Assembly (NCBI RefSeq): GCF_001515525.1
Contig: NZ_BCNQ01000003.1
Span: forward strand, 32,568 to 96,567
From: Piscicoccus intestinalis NBRC 104926
Lineage (GTDB): Bacteria > Actinomycetota > Actinomycetes > Actinomycetales > Dermatophilaceae
DNA: 64,000 nt
Reading direction: 5' to 3'
Shown: piece after piece, positions 44,406 through 52,509 of the stretch
Layout of the letters: every line of letters begins with the position of its first letter
How positions within the stretch are numbered: the first letter of the stretch is position 1
Notes under the pieces: generated by a model
The model's database searches: none
What the model was told of the DNA's origin: nothing
The model's input: the letters and a program-made list of their open reading frames with translations, nothing else
Translations under genes and position numbers: made by a program

Positions 44406-45125
44406 ATGATGGGACACATGCGGTTGCTCCTCGTGCGTCACGGTCAGACCTCCAGCAACATCGGGCACCACCTGGACACCGCCGCCCCGGGGGCCGATCT
44501 CACGGAGTTCGGTCGCGCGCAGGCGGCGGCGGTCCCGGGGGCGCTCGCCGACGAAGACATCCGCGCCGTCTACGCCTCCACCCTGGTGCGCACCCAGCAG
44601 ACCGCCGCGCCGCTGGCCCGCGAACTCGGCCTCGAGGTGCGCGTGCGCGACGGCCTGCGCGAGATCGCCGCCGGCGACCTGGAGATGCGCAACGATCGCG
44701 ACGGCATCGAGCGCTACGTGCGGCAGGTCTTCGGGTGGGAGGGCGACCTCGACGAGCGGATGCCCGGCGCCGAGACCGGCCGCGAGGTGCTGGACCGGTT
44801 CGACGCGGTCGTCGCGGAGGCCGAACAGGAGGTCGGCGACGGCGGCACCGTCGTCTGCTTCGCCCACGGCGCGGTGATCCGCATGTGGTCGGCGCTGCGC
44901 GGCGACAACATCGACCTCGCGTTCGCCTCCGACCGGCCGCTGGAGAACACCGCGATGGTCGCGCTCGAAGGCGGCAGCGACCAGGGCTGGACCGTAGCCA
45001 GCTGGACCGACACCGCCCTCGGCGGCTCGACGCTCACCGACACGCGCCACACCGGCCCCGGCGGCGAGCCCGACGACGACCCCTACGAGCCGGCTCCGAA
45101 CCGGCCGGGCATCGTCACCCGCTGA
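44406..45125 (+). CDS. Histidine phosphatase (phosphoglycerate-mutase-like)
   Basis: A 239-residue member of the histidine phosphatase superfamily. The phosphohistidine motif LLLVRHGQTSSN, VYASTLVRTQQTA (second arginine), the REIAAGDLEMR segment and VCFAHGAVIRMW (second catalytic histidine) are present. Substrate is unknown; 2,3-bisphosphoglycerate-dependent mutase activity is not implied. ATG 44418 (directly before RLLLVRHG) is an equally good start. The acidic, proline-rich tail is unconserved. Confidence 0.88.
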   Translation: MMGHMRLLLVRHGQTSSNIGHHLDTAAPGADLTEFGRAQAAAVPGALADEDIRAVYASTLVRTQQTAAPLARELGLEVRVRDGLREIAAGDLEMRNDRDGIERYVRQVFGWEGDLDERMPGAETGREVLDRFDAVVAEAEQEVGDGGTVVCFAHGAVIRMWSALRGDNIDLAFASDRPLENTAMVALEGGSDQGWTVASWTDTALGGSTLTDTRHTGPGGEPDDDPYEPAPNRPGIVTR

Positions 45126-45576
45126 CGGTCGGGGGTGCCCGCGGGGGTACCGGCGGTGAGCCGGTGTCCCGCCTGAGTGCCGTGCGGAGTGCCGCCGCTG
45201 AGCTGTTGTCCCGCCTGGGTGCGCCTGCGGCAGGCCCGTCTTTGCCTACATCTGTGTGCAGTGACCGCTCGCGAGAGGTCACAGTAGTTGCGCCGTGCAA
45301 CACTGCAGGTCAGGGGCTTGCGATATCGCTGGGAGACAGAAGTGACCTCTCGGCGGGCCTCGAGAGGTCACTGCCCAGGAGTCTGTGCGGTTTGGTGGGT
45401 TGGGGTGGCGCCACTAGGAGTCGGGCCGACCGGGGTGAAGGGCCGACCGGGCCGACCGGGCTGACCGGGCCGACCGGGCCGGCGGGCGCGGCCTCTCGTG
45501 CCGCCGCGCGTGGGCCCTGCCGGTCGCGTGGGCTCGCGTGGTCTCGGCTCGGGTCGGCGGCGCCGGACGGCTTGGG
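45126..45576. other. 451-bp intergenic region carrying a family I repeat
   Basis: It holds two TGTCCCGCCTG copies near 45165 and 45209, the dispersed repeat at 45255-45376, and a GACCGGGCC low-complexity tract at about 45425-45485. No gene is supported. Confidence 0.6.
45255..45376 (+). repeat. Dispersed repeat family I, copy 2
   Basis: It begins TGTGCAGTGACCGCTCGCGA, contains AGTTGCGCCGTGCAACACTG and GGCTTGCGAT, and ends in a perfect 12-bp hairpin AGTGACCTCTCG (45341-45352) / CGAGAGGTCACT (45361-45372). It is close to copy 3 at 46807-46926 and copy 1 at 37105-37219. Confidence 0.85.
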
Positions 45577-45649
45577 TGGGCCCTGTCGGGCTCGAACCGA
45601 CGCGCTTCGGATTAAAAGTCCGCTGCTCTGCCAACTGAGCTAAGGGCCC
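45577..45649 (-). tRNA. tRNA-Lys (UUU)
   Basis: On the minus strand: acceptor GGGCCCT/AGGGCCC, D-arm TTAGCTCAGTTGGCAGAGC, anticodon loop CTTTTAA (anticodon UUU), T-arm GTCGGTTCGAGCCCGAC and discriminator A. CCA is not encoded. Confidence 0.95.
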
Positions 45650-45949
45650 CAGGGCTCCGATCGAGCCCACCTGGCAGTATGCCCGATCGCCCCGAGCGGT
45701 CGCCCGACGGCACCCGCGACGCCCGGGCGGCGGCGGCGGGGGGCCTCGTCCAGGCTGGCTCGGGCTGGGTCGGGCTCGGTTGGGCCGGGGCGGGCTGGTT
45801 CGGGCTCGGGCTCGGGCTGGTTCGGCTCGGGCTGGCTCGGGCTCGATTGGGCTGGGGTCCGGCTCGGTCGGACTCGGCTGGGACAGATCGGGCTGGTTCG
45901 GGCTCGGGCGTGCGGCGTTGGGGTCGGTCGGATCGGTCTCCACGAGCCG
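45650..45949. other. Low-complexity GGGCTCGG-type spacer
   Basis: From about 45750 to 45910 the sequence is a degenerate tandem of GGGCTCGGGCTGGTTCGG-like units. Apparent reading frames here encode only Leu/Gly/Arg repeats and are not credible genes. Confidence 0.7.
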
Positions 45950-45979
45950 TTGACAGGCAAGTGGCGACTTGCCTATCCT
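45950..45979 (+). promoter_or_regulatory. arsR promoter with operator between -35 and -10
   Basis: TTGACA (45950-45955), an 18-bp spacer, and TATCCT (45974-45979). A perfect inverted repeat AGGCAAGT-GGCG-ACTTGCCT (45955-45974) fills the spacer, a classic autorepressor operator. The -10 box ends 7 bases before the GTG start, so the transcript should be leaderless. Confidence 0.85.
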
Positions 45980-45986
45980 TCTTGCC

Positions 45987-46271
45987 GTGGCCGACGTGTT
46001 CCGAGCGCTCGACGACGAGACCAGGCGGCTGATTCTCGATCAGCTGACGGTGCGGGACGGCCAGTCGCTGTTCGAGATCTGCGCCGCGCTGGCGATGCAG
46101 CACGGGATCGGCTCCTCCCGACAGGCCATCTCGCAGCACCTCGCCGTGCTCGAGGAGGCCGGCCTGGTGACCACCGAACGTCGCGGCCGCACCAAGCTCC
46201 ACTACTTCGACAGGGAGCCGCTCGCCGCCATCGCGCGCCGATGGCCGATCACCCGAGAGGACTCATCATGA
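45987..46271 (+). CDS. ArsR-family winged-helix repressor
   Basis: A 94-residue regulator starting VADVFRALDDETRRLILDQL and containing the helix-turn-helix SSRQAISQHLAVLEEAGLVTTERRGRTKLHYF, as in the ArsR branch that controls glyoxalase-like genes. It has no cysteine metal site of the ArsR/SmtB kind, so the effector is probably not a metal thiolate. It overlaps the next gene by ATGA. GTG 45987 fits the conserved start and leaderless promoter; TTG 45969 falls inside the operator and is rejected. Confidence 0.9.
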   Translation: MADVFRALDDETRRLILDQLTVRDGQSLFEICAALAMQHGIGSSRQAISQHLAVLEEAGLVTTERRGRTKLHYFDREPLAAIARRWPITREDSS

Positions 46272-46666
46272 GAATCGAGCTGACGAGCGTGTTCGTCGAC
46301 GATCAGCGGGCCGCGCTGGCGTTCTACACCGACGTTCTCGGGTTCGTGACGCGCCATGACGTGCCGCTCGGTGACGCGGCCTGGTTGACCGTCGTCTCGC
46401 CGGAGGCGCCGGGTGGGCCGGAGCTCCTGCTGGAGCCGTCCGGGCACCCGGCCGTCAAGCCCTACCGCGACGCGCTGATGAGCGACGGCATCCCGGCCGT
46501 TCAGTTCGCCGTCGACGACGTGGCGGCGGAGTATGAGCGACTCGACGGGCTCGGCGTCACGTTCACACAGCCTCCCACCGACATCGGCACCGCCGTCATG
46601 GCGGTCTTCGACGACACCTGCGGCAACCTCGTTCAAATCCTGGCGCAGAAGCCGGCGCAGGACTGA
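46268..46666 (+). CDS. VOC-superfamily (glyoxalase/bleomycin-resistance-like) protein
   Basis: A 132-residue vicinal-oxygen-chelate fold protein. The two beta-alpha-beta-beta-beta modules are recognisable: RIELTSVFVDDQRAALAFYTDVLGF and PAVQFAVDDVAAEYERLDGLGVTFTQPP, ending in FDDTCGNLVQILA with the usual terminal glutamate replaced by glutamine. Its start overlaps the arsR stop, so the repressor and its likely target enzyme form one autoregulated unit. Substrate unknown; drug or aldehyde resistance is plausible. Confidence 0.9.
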   Translation: MRIELTSVFVDDQRAALAFYTDVLGFVTRHDVPLGDAAWLTVVSPEAPGGPELLLEPSGHPAVKPYRDALMSDGIPAVQFAVDDVAAEYERLDGLGVTFTQPPTDIGTAVMAVFDDTCGNLVQILAQKPAQD

Positions 46667-46806
46667 GGGGCGCACGTTTCGCCTCGACCACAGGCTCCGC
46701 CCCCGCCCACGCTCCGGCCCGACCCACGCTCCGGCCGGACCGCGCGCTCCGGCCTCGATCGCGCGCCTCCGCCCTCGAAAACGCCTCGGCAAACGCCAAG
46801 ACATGC

Positions 46807-46926
46807 TTGCAGTGACCTCTCGTGAGTGGTCACTCTAGTTGCGCGGCGCAACACTGCTGGTCACAGGCTTGCGATGAGGCGCGAAAACGGAATTGACCAC
46901 TCGATGCGCGTCGAAACGTCACTCCA
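46807..46926 (+). repeat. Dispersed repeat family I, copy 3
   Basis: It starts TTGCAGTGACCTCTCGTGAG, continues AGTTGCGCGGCGCAACACTG and GGTCACAGGCTTGCGAT, and ends TTGACCACTCGATGCGCG...GTCACT. It aligns with the copy at 45255-45376 along its whole length, the central part being most alike. Confidence 0.85.
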
Positions 46927-46990
46927 CACGAATCCCTGCAGTCCAGGGGGAGCCGCGGCGCTCGTGCAAGCGTGTCTGCGCGGCCTCGCC

Positions 46991-47044
46991 GAGTCCTCGC
47001 CGAGTCCTCGCCGAGTCCTCGCCGAGAGCCCGCCGAGACCTCGC
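46991..47044 (+). repeat. 11-bp tandem repeat
   Basis: Three exact GAGTCCTCGCC units start at 46991, 47002 and 47013, with degenerate units to 47044. Confidence 0.9.
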
Positions 47045-47213
47045 AGTGCGCCGAGCCCCTCCGCGTCGGCATCCCGCGGAGGCCCGCGGCTGCCAGCCAT
47101 CCAGCCGTCCGAAATTCGAGACTGATGTCTCATAGACTGACTCGCAGACGCTCGCGATATGGACGAACCGTCCAGTGGGTGGGCGTCGGGAGCACCATCG
47201 AGCGGTGACCACT

Positions 47214-48491
47214 ATGCACGCGACGCCCGAGGAGACCGGCCTGTCGGCCTCCGTCACCGCGCACGACGTCGAGGCCGCGTTCGTGCGGCTTCGCCAGCTG
47301 GTCCGCGAGTCGCCCCTGCAGCGCAGCGACCGCCTCTCGAAGGCGACCGGCGCGAACGTCTGGGTGAAGCGCGAGGACCTGCAGCCTGTGCGCTCCTACA
47401 AGCTGCGCGGGGCCTACAACCTCATCTCCCAGCTGACCCGCGCGGAGCGGGAGCGCGGCGTCGTGTGCGCCAGTGCCGGCAACCACGCGCAGGGCTTCGC
47501 GTACGCGTGCGCGAGCTTCGGCATGACCGGGCGGGTCTATGTGCCGCGCACCACCCCGCGTCAGAAGCGTGAGCGGATCGCCGCGCTCGGGGCGGGGTGT
47601 GTGGAGATCATCGTCGGCGGAGAGGCGTACGACGACGCCGCCACGGCCGCGCACGCCGACGCCGCGCAGACCGGCGCGATCGAGGTGCCGGCCTTCGACC
47701 ACCCGGACACGATCGCGGGCCAGGGCACGATGGCCGTCGAGATCATCGAGCAGCTGGGCCACGAGCCGGACGTGCTGGTCATCCCCGTCGGCGGGGGCGG
47801 CATGCTCTCGGGCTGCGTGACGTGGATGCGCGCCCGGCACCCGCACACCCGGATCGTCGGAGCGGAGCCCGCGGGCGCCGCGTGCATGGCCGCCGCGATC
47901 CAGGCCGGGCAGCCGCTGGACCTCGACGACATCGAGACGTTCGTCGACGGCGCCGCCGTACGCCGGGCCGGCGACGTCACCTACCCCATCGTGCGCGACG
48001 CCGACGTCGAGCTCGTCGCTGTCGACGAGGGCCGCATCTGCACCGAGATGCTCGACCTCTACCAGGTCGACGGGATCATCGCCGAGCCCGCCGGCGCCCT
48101 GTCGTCGGCCGCCCTGCTCGACCAGGTGCACGTGGAGCCGGGCCAGGACGTCGTCGTCGTCATCTCCGGCGGCAACAACGACGTCTCCCGCTACGCCGAG
48201 ATCGTCGAGCGCTCGCTCATCAACGAGGGTCGCAAGCACTACTTCCTCGTCAACTTCCCCCAGGAGCCGGGCGCGCTGCGCCGGTTCGTGCAGGACGTGC
48301 TCGGCCCCGACGACGACATCGCGCTGTTCGAGTACGTCAAGCGCTCCAACCGCGAGACCGGCCCCGCTCTCGTCGGCATCGAGCTCGGCCGCAAGGAGGA
48401 CCTCGGGGGGCTGCTGGAGCGCATGGAGGAGAGCTCGATGGTCGTTGAGCGCATCCCCGCCGACAGCCCGGCCTACCGCTTCCTCGTCTGA
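47214..48491 (+). CDS. ilvA: Threonine ammonia-lyase
   Basis: Pyridoxal-phosphate enzyme deaminating threonine to 2-oxobutyrate, the first step toward isoleucine. The PLP-lysine lies in PVRSYKLRGAYN, the phosphate loop is SAGNHAQGFA and IPVGGGGMLSG is the second glycine-rich segment. The C-terminal ~85 residues form a single ACT-like regulatory domain (YFLVNFPQEPGALRRFVQDVLG), as in short actinobacterial IlvA. The start is ATG 47214 with GTG 47205 as alternative; an in-frame codon at 47175 lacks conservation. A strong terminator follows. Confidence 0.95.
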   Translation: MHATPEETGLSASVTAHDVEAAFVRLRQLVRESPLQRSDRLSKATGANVWVKREDLQPVRSYKLRGAYNLISQLTRAERERGVVCASAGNHAQGFAYACASFGMTGRVYVPRTTPRQKRERIAALGAGCVEIIVGGEAYDDAATAAHADAAQTGAIEVPAFDHPDTIAGQGTMAVEIIEQLGHEPDVLVIPVGGGGMLSGCVTWMRARHPHTRIVGAEPAGAACMAAAIQAGQPLDLDDIETFVDGAAVRRAGDVTYPIVRDADVELVAVDEGRICTEMLDLYQVDGIIAEPAGALSSAALLDQVHVEPGQDVVVVISGGNNDVSRYAEIVERSLINEGRKHYFLVNFPQEPGALRRFVQDVLGPDDDIALFEYVKRSNRETGPALVGIELGRKEDLGGLLERMEESSMVVERIPADSPAYRFLV

Positions 48492-48517
48492 GCCGGCTCC
48501 CGAGCTCTCGACACCAT

Positions 48518-48550
48518 CGCCCGCCCGGCCCGAAGGGGGCCGGGCGGGCG
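48518..48550 (+). terminator. Terminator after ilvA
   Basis: GCCCGCCCGGCC (48519-48530) pairs with GGCCGGGCGGGC (48538-48549), followed by CTTCT. Confidence 0.85.
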
Positions 48551-48891
48551 CTTCTGCGTGCCGGCAGAAATGCCATGACCAGGCCATGGCGAGACAATGA
48601 ATTCGTCAAGACTTTCCCGAACCCGCGACCCGTCCTCGAATCGGTCCGAACGGGTTCGCGCCACCGAAGAAGAGCCCTTTTCATGCATTCCCCAATGTCA
48701 CGACGTTATCGGTCGTCCGACTTGGACGAGCGTTCCGACAATACGTCGCCAAGATGGAACGAAAACGCCTCCGAGTCGATAGTCGAGGGCGCGGCCACCG
48801 CAGCGATCGGTGAGAATCCCCCCGCCGCGAGGGGAATTGCGGTTCGGGGCGACTTTGCCGGCGGCACGAGCGCGACGATGATGGACGGGCC
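48551..48891. other. 341-bp upstream region of the helicase gene
   Basis: This region is noticeably richer in A+T than its surroundings (for example TTTTCATGCATTCCCC) and should contain the helicase promoter. No gene, RNA or strong palindrome is seen. Confidence 0.45.
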
Positions 48892-51492
48892 ATGACGACG
48901 ACAGCGACCCGCCTCCCGCAGCACACCCCGACCGACCCCGACGAGGCGGTCGGCGCCTTCGTCGACTGGGCCGGAGCCCAGGGGCTGACCCTGTATCCGC
49001 ACCAGGAGGAGGCGATCCTCGAGCTCGCGACCGGCGCCAACGTCGTGCTGGCCACGCCCACCGGCTCCGGCAAGTCGCTCGTCGCGCTCGCCGCCCACTT
49101 CTTCGCCCTCGGCCGCGAGGGCGGTGGCACGACGTTCTACACCGCGCCGATCAAGGCCCTCGTCTCGGAGAAGTTCTTCGCGCTGTGCGATGTCTTCGGC
49201 GCCGAGCGGGTCGGCATGCTCACCGGCGACGCCGCGGTCAACGCCGGCGCCCCGATCATCTGCTGCACCGCCGAGGTGCTCGCCAACCTCGCCCTGCGCC
49301 AGGGCGAGACGATGCAGGTCAGCACCGTCGTCATGGACGAGTTCCACTTCTACAGCGAGCCCGACCGCGGCTGGGCCTGGCAGGTGCCGCTGCTCGAGCT
49401 GCCGCAGGCGCAGTTCCTGCTCATGAGCGCCACCCTCGGCGACGTCACCCGCTTCGTCGACGACCTGACCCGGCGCACCGACCGCCCGACCGTGCACGTG
49501 GCCGACGCGCCGCGCCCGGTGCCGCTGAGCTTCCACTACGCGATGACGCCGCTGCACGAGACCCTCGAAGACCTGCTCGCCGCGAAACAGGCTCCGATCT
49601 ACGTCGTGCACTTCACCCAGGCCGCGGCCCTGGAGCGCGCCCAGGCGTTGATGAGCATCACCGTCGCGAGCCGCGCGGAGCGCGACGCGATCGCCGAGTA
49701 CATCCGCGGGTTCCGCTTCGGTCGCGGCTTCGGCGCCACCCTGTCGCGCCTGGTCAGGCACGGGATCGGGGTGCATCACGCGGGGCTGTTGCCGAAGTAC
49801 CGGCGGCTCGTGGAGACCCTCGCGCAGGCCGGGCTGCTCAAGGTCATCTGCGGCACCGACACCCTCGGCGTCGGCATCAACGTGCCGATCCGCACCGTGC
49901 TGTTCACCGGGCTCACCAAGTTCGACGGCTCGCGCCAGCGGCTGCTGAAGGTCCGCGAGTTCCACCAGATCGCCGGGCGCGCGGGCCGCGCCGGGTTCGA
50001 CGTCGCCGGCAGCGTCGTCGTGCAGGCCCCCGACCACGTCATCGAGAACCACCGGGCGCTGCTCAAGGCCGGCGACGACCCCAAGAAGCGCCGCAAGGTG
50101 CAGCGCAAGAAGCCGCCGGAGGGGTTCGTCAGCTGGGGCGAGGACACCTTCGAGCGGCTCCTGGCCGCTGACCCCGAACGGCTCGTGCCGCGGCTGCGGG
50201 TCAGTTACTCGCTCGTGCTCAACGTCATCGAACGCGAGGGCGACCCGGTCGCCGCGATGCGCCGGCTCCTGACCGACAACCACGAGGACCCGCGCCGCCA
50301 GGCTCACCTGCAACGACGCGCCATCGAGATCCTGCGCAGCCTGCTGACCGCCGGCGTCGTCGAGCGGCTCCCGGAGCCCGACGCGACCGGCCGCACGCTC
50401 GCCGTCGTCGCCGACCTGCAGCGCGGCTTCGCCCTCAACCAGCCGCTGTCGACGTTCGCCCTCGCGGTCATCGACCTGCTCGACCCCGACTCCCCGGACT
50501 ACGCCCTCGACGTCGTCTCCGTCATCGAGGCCACCCTCGACGACCCCCGGCCGGTGCTGCTCGCTCAGCAGTTCCACGCCCGCGGGGAGGCGGTCGCGCA
50601 GCTCAAGGCCGACGGCGTCGAGTTCGAGGAGCGCATGGAGCTGCTCGAGGACGTCACCTGGCCGCGGCCGCTCGCCGAGCTGCTCGACGACGCGTTCGAG
50701 ACCTACCGCCACTCCCACCCGTGGCTGCGCGACGACGAGCTGTCGCCCAAGTCGGTGGTGCGTGACCTGTACGAACGCGCGATGACGTTCGGTGAGTTCA
50801 TCGCGTTCTACCAGCTCACACGGGCCGAGGGCATCGTGCTGCGGTACCTGTCGGACGCCTACCGCGCGCTGCGCTCGACGGTGCCGGAGGCCGCCAAGAC
50901 CGAGCAGCTGATCGACGTGCAGGAGTGGCTCGGCGAGCTCGTGCGCCAGACCGACTCCTCGCTGCTCGACGAGTGGGAGGCCCTCACCGACCCCGACCGG
51001 CCCGTCGACGAGCCCGTGCGCCCCACCGAGAGCGCGCCGCGACCGCTGAGCGCCAACGAACGGGCGCTGCGGGTGCTCGTGCGCACCGCGATGTGGCGGC
51101 GGGTCGAGTTGGCCGCACGCGGCCGCGTCGACGAGCTCGCCGCCCTCGACGACGAGCTGGTGCGCGCGGCCGGCCTCGACGCCGAGGTCATGAACGCCCG
51201 CGACTGGGCCGACGCCCTCGCCGAGTACGCCCGGGACTACGGCGTGCAGGTCGACCCCGAGCAGCCCGGTGACCTGCACGACGTCATCGGCACGGGCCCC
51301 GACGCCCGCGGCCCCGGGCTGCTGCGCATCGAACGCGAGCCCGCCGAACGTCGCTGGCTCGTCGAGCAGATCCTCGACGACCCCGACTCCGACCGCGACT
51401 GGAGGCTGTTCGCCCAGGTCGACCTCGACGCCACCGACGAGCTCGGCGAGCTCGTGCTCGTCGTCACCGACCTCGACCGGGCCACCGGCTGA
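48892..51492 (+). CDS. Ski2-like DEAD/DEAH-box helicase with DUF3516
   Basis: An 866-residue ATP-dependent helicase. Motif I ATPTGSGKS, Ia YTAPIKALVSEK, II VVMDEFHFY (DEFH), III LLMSATLG, IV-V region VHHAGLLPKYRRLVE and CGTDTLGVGINVP, and VI QIAGRAGRAGFD are all intact. The C-terminal ~350 residues form the DUF3516 domain typical of this actinobacterial helicase family, distantly like the Ski2/Mtr4 helical region, suggesting RNA or structured-nucleic-acid unwinding. ATG 48892 lacks a strong ribosome site but fits family length. Confidence 0.93.
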   Translation: MTTTATRLPQHTPTDPDEAVGAFVDWAGAQGLTLYPHQEEAILELATGANVVLATPTGSGKSLVALAAHFFALGREGGGTTFYTAPIKALVSEKFFALCDVFGAERVGMLTGDAAVNAGAPIICCTAEVLANLALRQGETMQVSTVVMDEFHFYSEPDRGWAWQVPLLELPQAQFLLMSATLGDVTRFVDDLTRRTDRPTVHVADAPRPVPLSFHYAMTPLHETLEDLLAAKQAPIYVVHFTQAAALERAQALMSITVASRAERDAIAEYIRGFRFGRGFGATLSRLVRHGIGVHHAGLLPKYRRLVETLAQAGLLKVICGTDTLGVGINVPIRTVLFTGLTKFDGSRQRLLKVREFHQIAGRAGRAGFDVAGSVVVQAPDHVIENHRALLKAGDDPKKRRKVQRKKPPEGFVSWGEDTFERLLAADPERLVPRLRVSYSLVLNVIEREGDPVAAMRRLLTDNHEDPRRQAHLQRRAIEILRSLLTAGVVERLPEPDATGRTLAVVADLQRGFALNQPLSTFALAVIDLLDPDSPDYALDVVSVIEATLDDPRPVLLAQQFHARGEAVAQLKADGVEFEERMELLEDVTWPRPLAELLDDAFETYRHSHPWLRDDELSPKSVVRDLYERAMTFGEFIAFYQLTRAEGIVLRYLSDAYRALRSTVPEAAKTEQLIDVQEWLGELVRQTDSSLLDEWEALTDPDRPVDEPVRPTESAPRPLSANERALRVLVRTAMWRRVELAARGRVDELAALDDELVRAAGLDAEVMNARDWADALAEYARDYGVQVDPEQPGDLHDVIGTGPDARGPGLLRIEREPAERRWLVEQILDDPDSDRDWRLFAQVDLDATDELGELVLVVTDLDRATG

Positions 51493-51575
51493 GCCGGTGT
51501 GACGCGCGCGACAAGACCGCGAATTCCACCGCGTCGCCAGTAGCTTTCCCGACCCTGCTCATTTACCGTATTTGC

Positions 51576-52130
51576 GTGGAGCACAATGAATTTCGTTTCG
51601 TCGAGGTGTCCGAGGGTGACTGGCGCCAATTGCGCGGCGCCTGGCTGGACATGATCCTCGCGGGGCCGGGAGACGATGTGGAGGCTCTCGAAGAGGCCAC
51701 CGCTCTCTCGGAGTCGGCCTGGCGTGAGCGCGTCCGGGCACTCACCGACATCGACTGTTTCGCCCAGGCGCTCGTGGATTCCCACGACAAATGGCTGGGT
51801 TTCGTCAGCGGCTATTTCGATGACCTCGCGCTCGACCGCAGCGCCTTCCTCACCCACCTGCACGCGTTGTCCGGTGGGGTGGAGACCGAGGCGCTGCTGC
51901 TCGATCGCGCGGCCCAGTGGGCGGGGCTGTTCGCGGCCGACGCCCTCGTCGTCGGCATCGCCGAGGACCGGGCCGACCTCGTCGCGCGGTTCGAGGACCA
52001 CGGCTTCCGGCGCACCGGTGTGCGGCGCCCGCTCGACGTCGACCCCGCCCGGCACGAGGTGGAGCTGGCCTTCGACCTCGCCGCGACCTCGCTCGGCGTC
52101 GGCCAGCACCTGTCGCTGCGCGCCGGCTGA
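51576..52130 (+). CDS. GNAT-fold acetyltransferase-like protein
   Basis: A 184-residue soluble protein whose pattern fits the GCN5-related N-acetyltransferase fold: FRFVEVSEGDWRQLRGAWLDMI at the start, DKWLGFVSGYFDD on the central strands, and a C-terminal RFEDHGFRRTGVRRPL segment typical of the last strands. The canonical acetyl-CoA loop (Q/RxxGxG/A) is degenerate here, so catalysis is unsure. It may be translated from a leaderless message: TACCGT (51564-51569) ends 6 bases before GTG 51576, though the -35 region is poor. Confidence 0.65.
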   Translation: MEHNEFRFVEVSEGDWRQLRGAWLDMILAGPGDDVEALEEATALSESAWRERVRALTDIDCFAQALVDSHDKWLGFVSGYFDDLALDRSAFLTHLHALSGGVETEALLLDRAAQWAGLFAADALVVGIAEDRADLVARFEDHGFRRTGVRRPLDVDPARHEVELAFDLAATSLGVGQHLSLRAG

Positions 52131-52246
52131 CGCCTGCGAGCGGCGCCCCGAGCGAGGCCGCGCGCCGACCGCGCGCCGAGCGCGAGGCCAGTCTGCGTGA
52201 GGTCGCCCGCTCACGTCGCCGACGCCGAACGACAGCGCCCCGGAAC

Positions 52247-52324
52247 GACCCTGAGAACTGCGCGTCAGTGTCGGAACTGCGGCACGGACCGCAGTCCTGA
52301 TCACGACACGCAGTTCTCAGGGTC
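52247..52324. repeat. Palindromic repeat family II, copy B
   Basis: GACCCTGAGAACTGCG (52247-52262) is perfectly complementary to 52309-52324. An inner hairpin ACTGCGG/CCGCAGT sits in the centre. The first 16 bases and the central core match copy A (36501-36566, core inverted). Confidence 0.88.
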
Positions 52325-52367
52325 GTTGGTGCGTGCGTTCGCAGGGTCGTTGGTGCGTGCGTTCGCA
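52320..52367 (+). repeat. Two exact 24-bp tandem units
   Basis: The unit 52320-52343 is repeated exactly at 52344-52367, directly abutting the family II palindrome. Confidence 0.9.
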
Positions 52368-52509
52368 GGGGGCTGCGGCGGGTGGGTAGCGTGGGCTCTC
52401 AGTCGTCGCCCTCGTCGCCGCGACCCGATGGCACGCCGACCGGCGCCCGCCCCCGGGCGTGACGGGAGCGCGCGCCCGCACACCCGCTCTCGGCAGGAGT
52501 TCCTCGCGC

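Larger units (their letters stand above)
46667..47213. other. 547-bp intergenic region with repeats before ilvA
   Basis: It has a C-rich low-complexity stretch (46680-46790), the family I repeat (46807-46926) and 11-bp tandem units (46991-47044). The 60 bases before 47160 are A+T-richer (GTCTCATAGACTGACTC) and probably hold the ilvA promoter. Confidence 0.6.
52131..52509. other. 379-bp intergenic region with family II repeat
   Basis: It contains the palindromic element 52247-52324 and a duplicated 24-bp unit (52320-52367). The treY ribosome site GGCAGGAG lies at its end. Confidence 0.6.

Noticed and set aside
45751..45910. Short frames in the GGGCTCGG tract
   Set aside because: They are pure low-complexity repeats with no ribosome site.
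46991..47044. Possible CRISPR-like array
   Set aside because: The 11-bp units are contiguous with no spacers, and no cas genes occur in the window.
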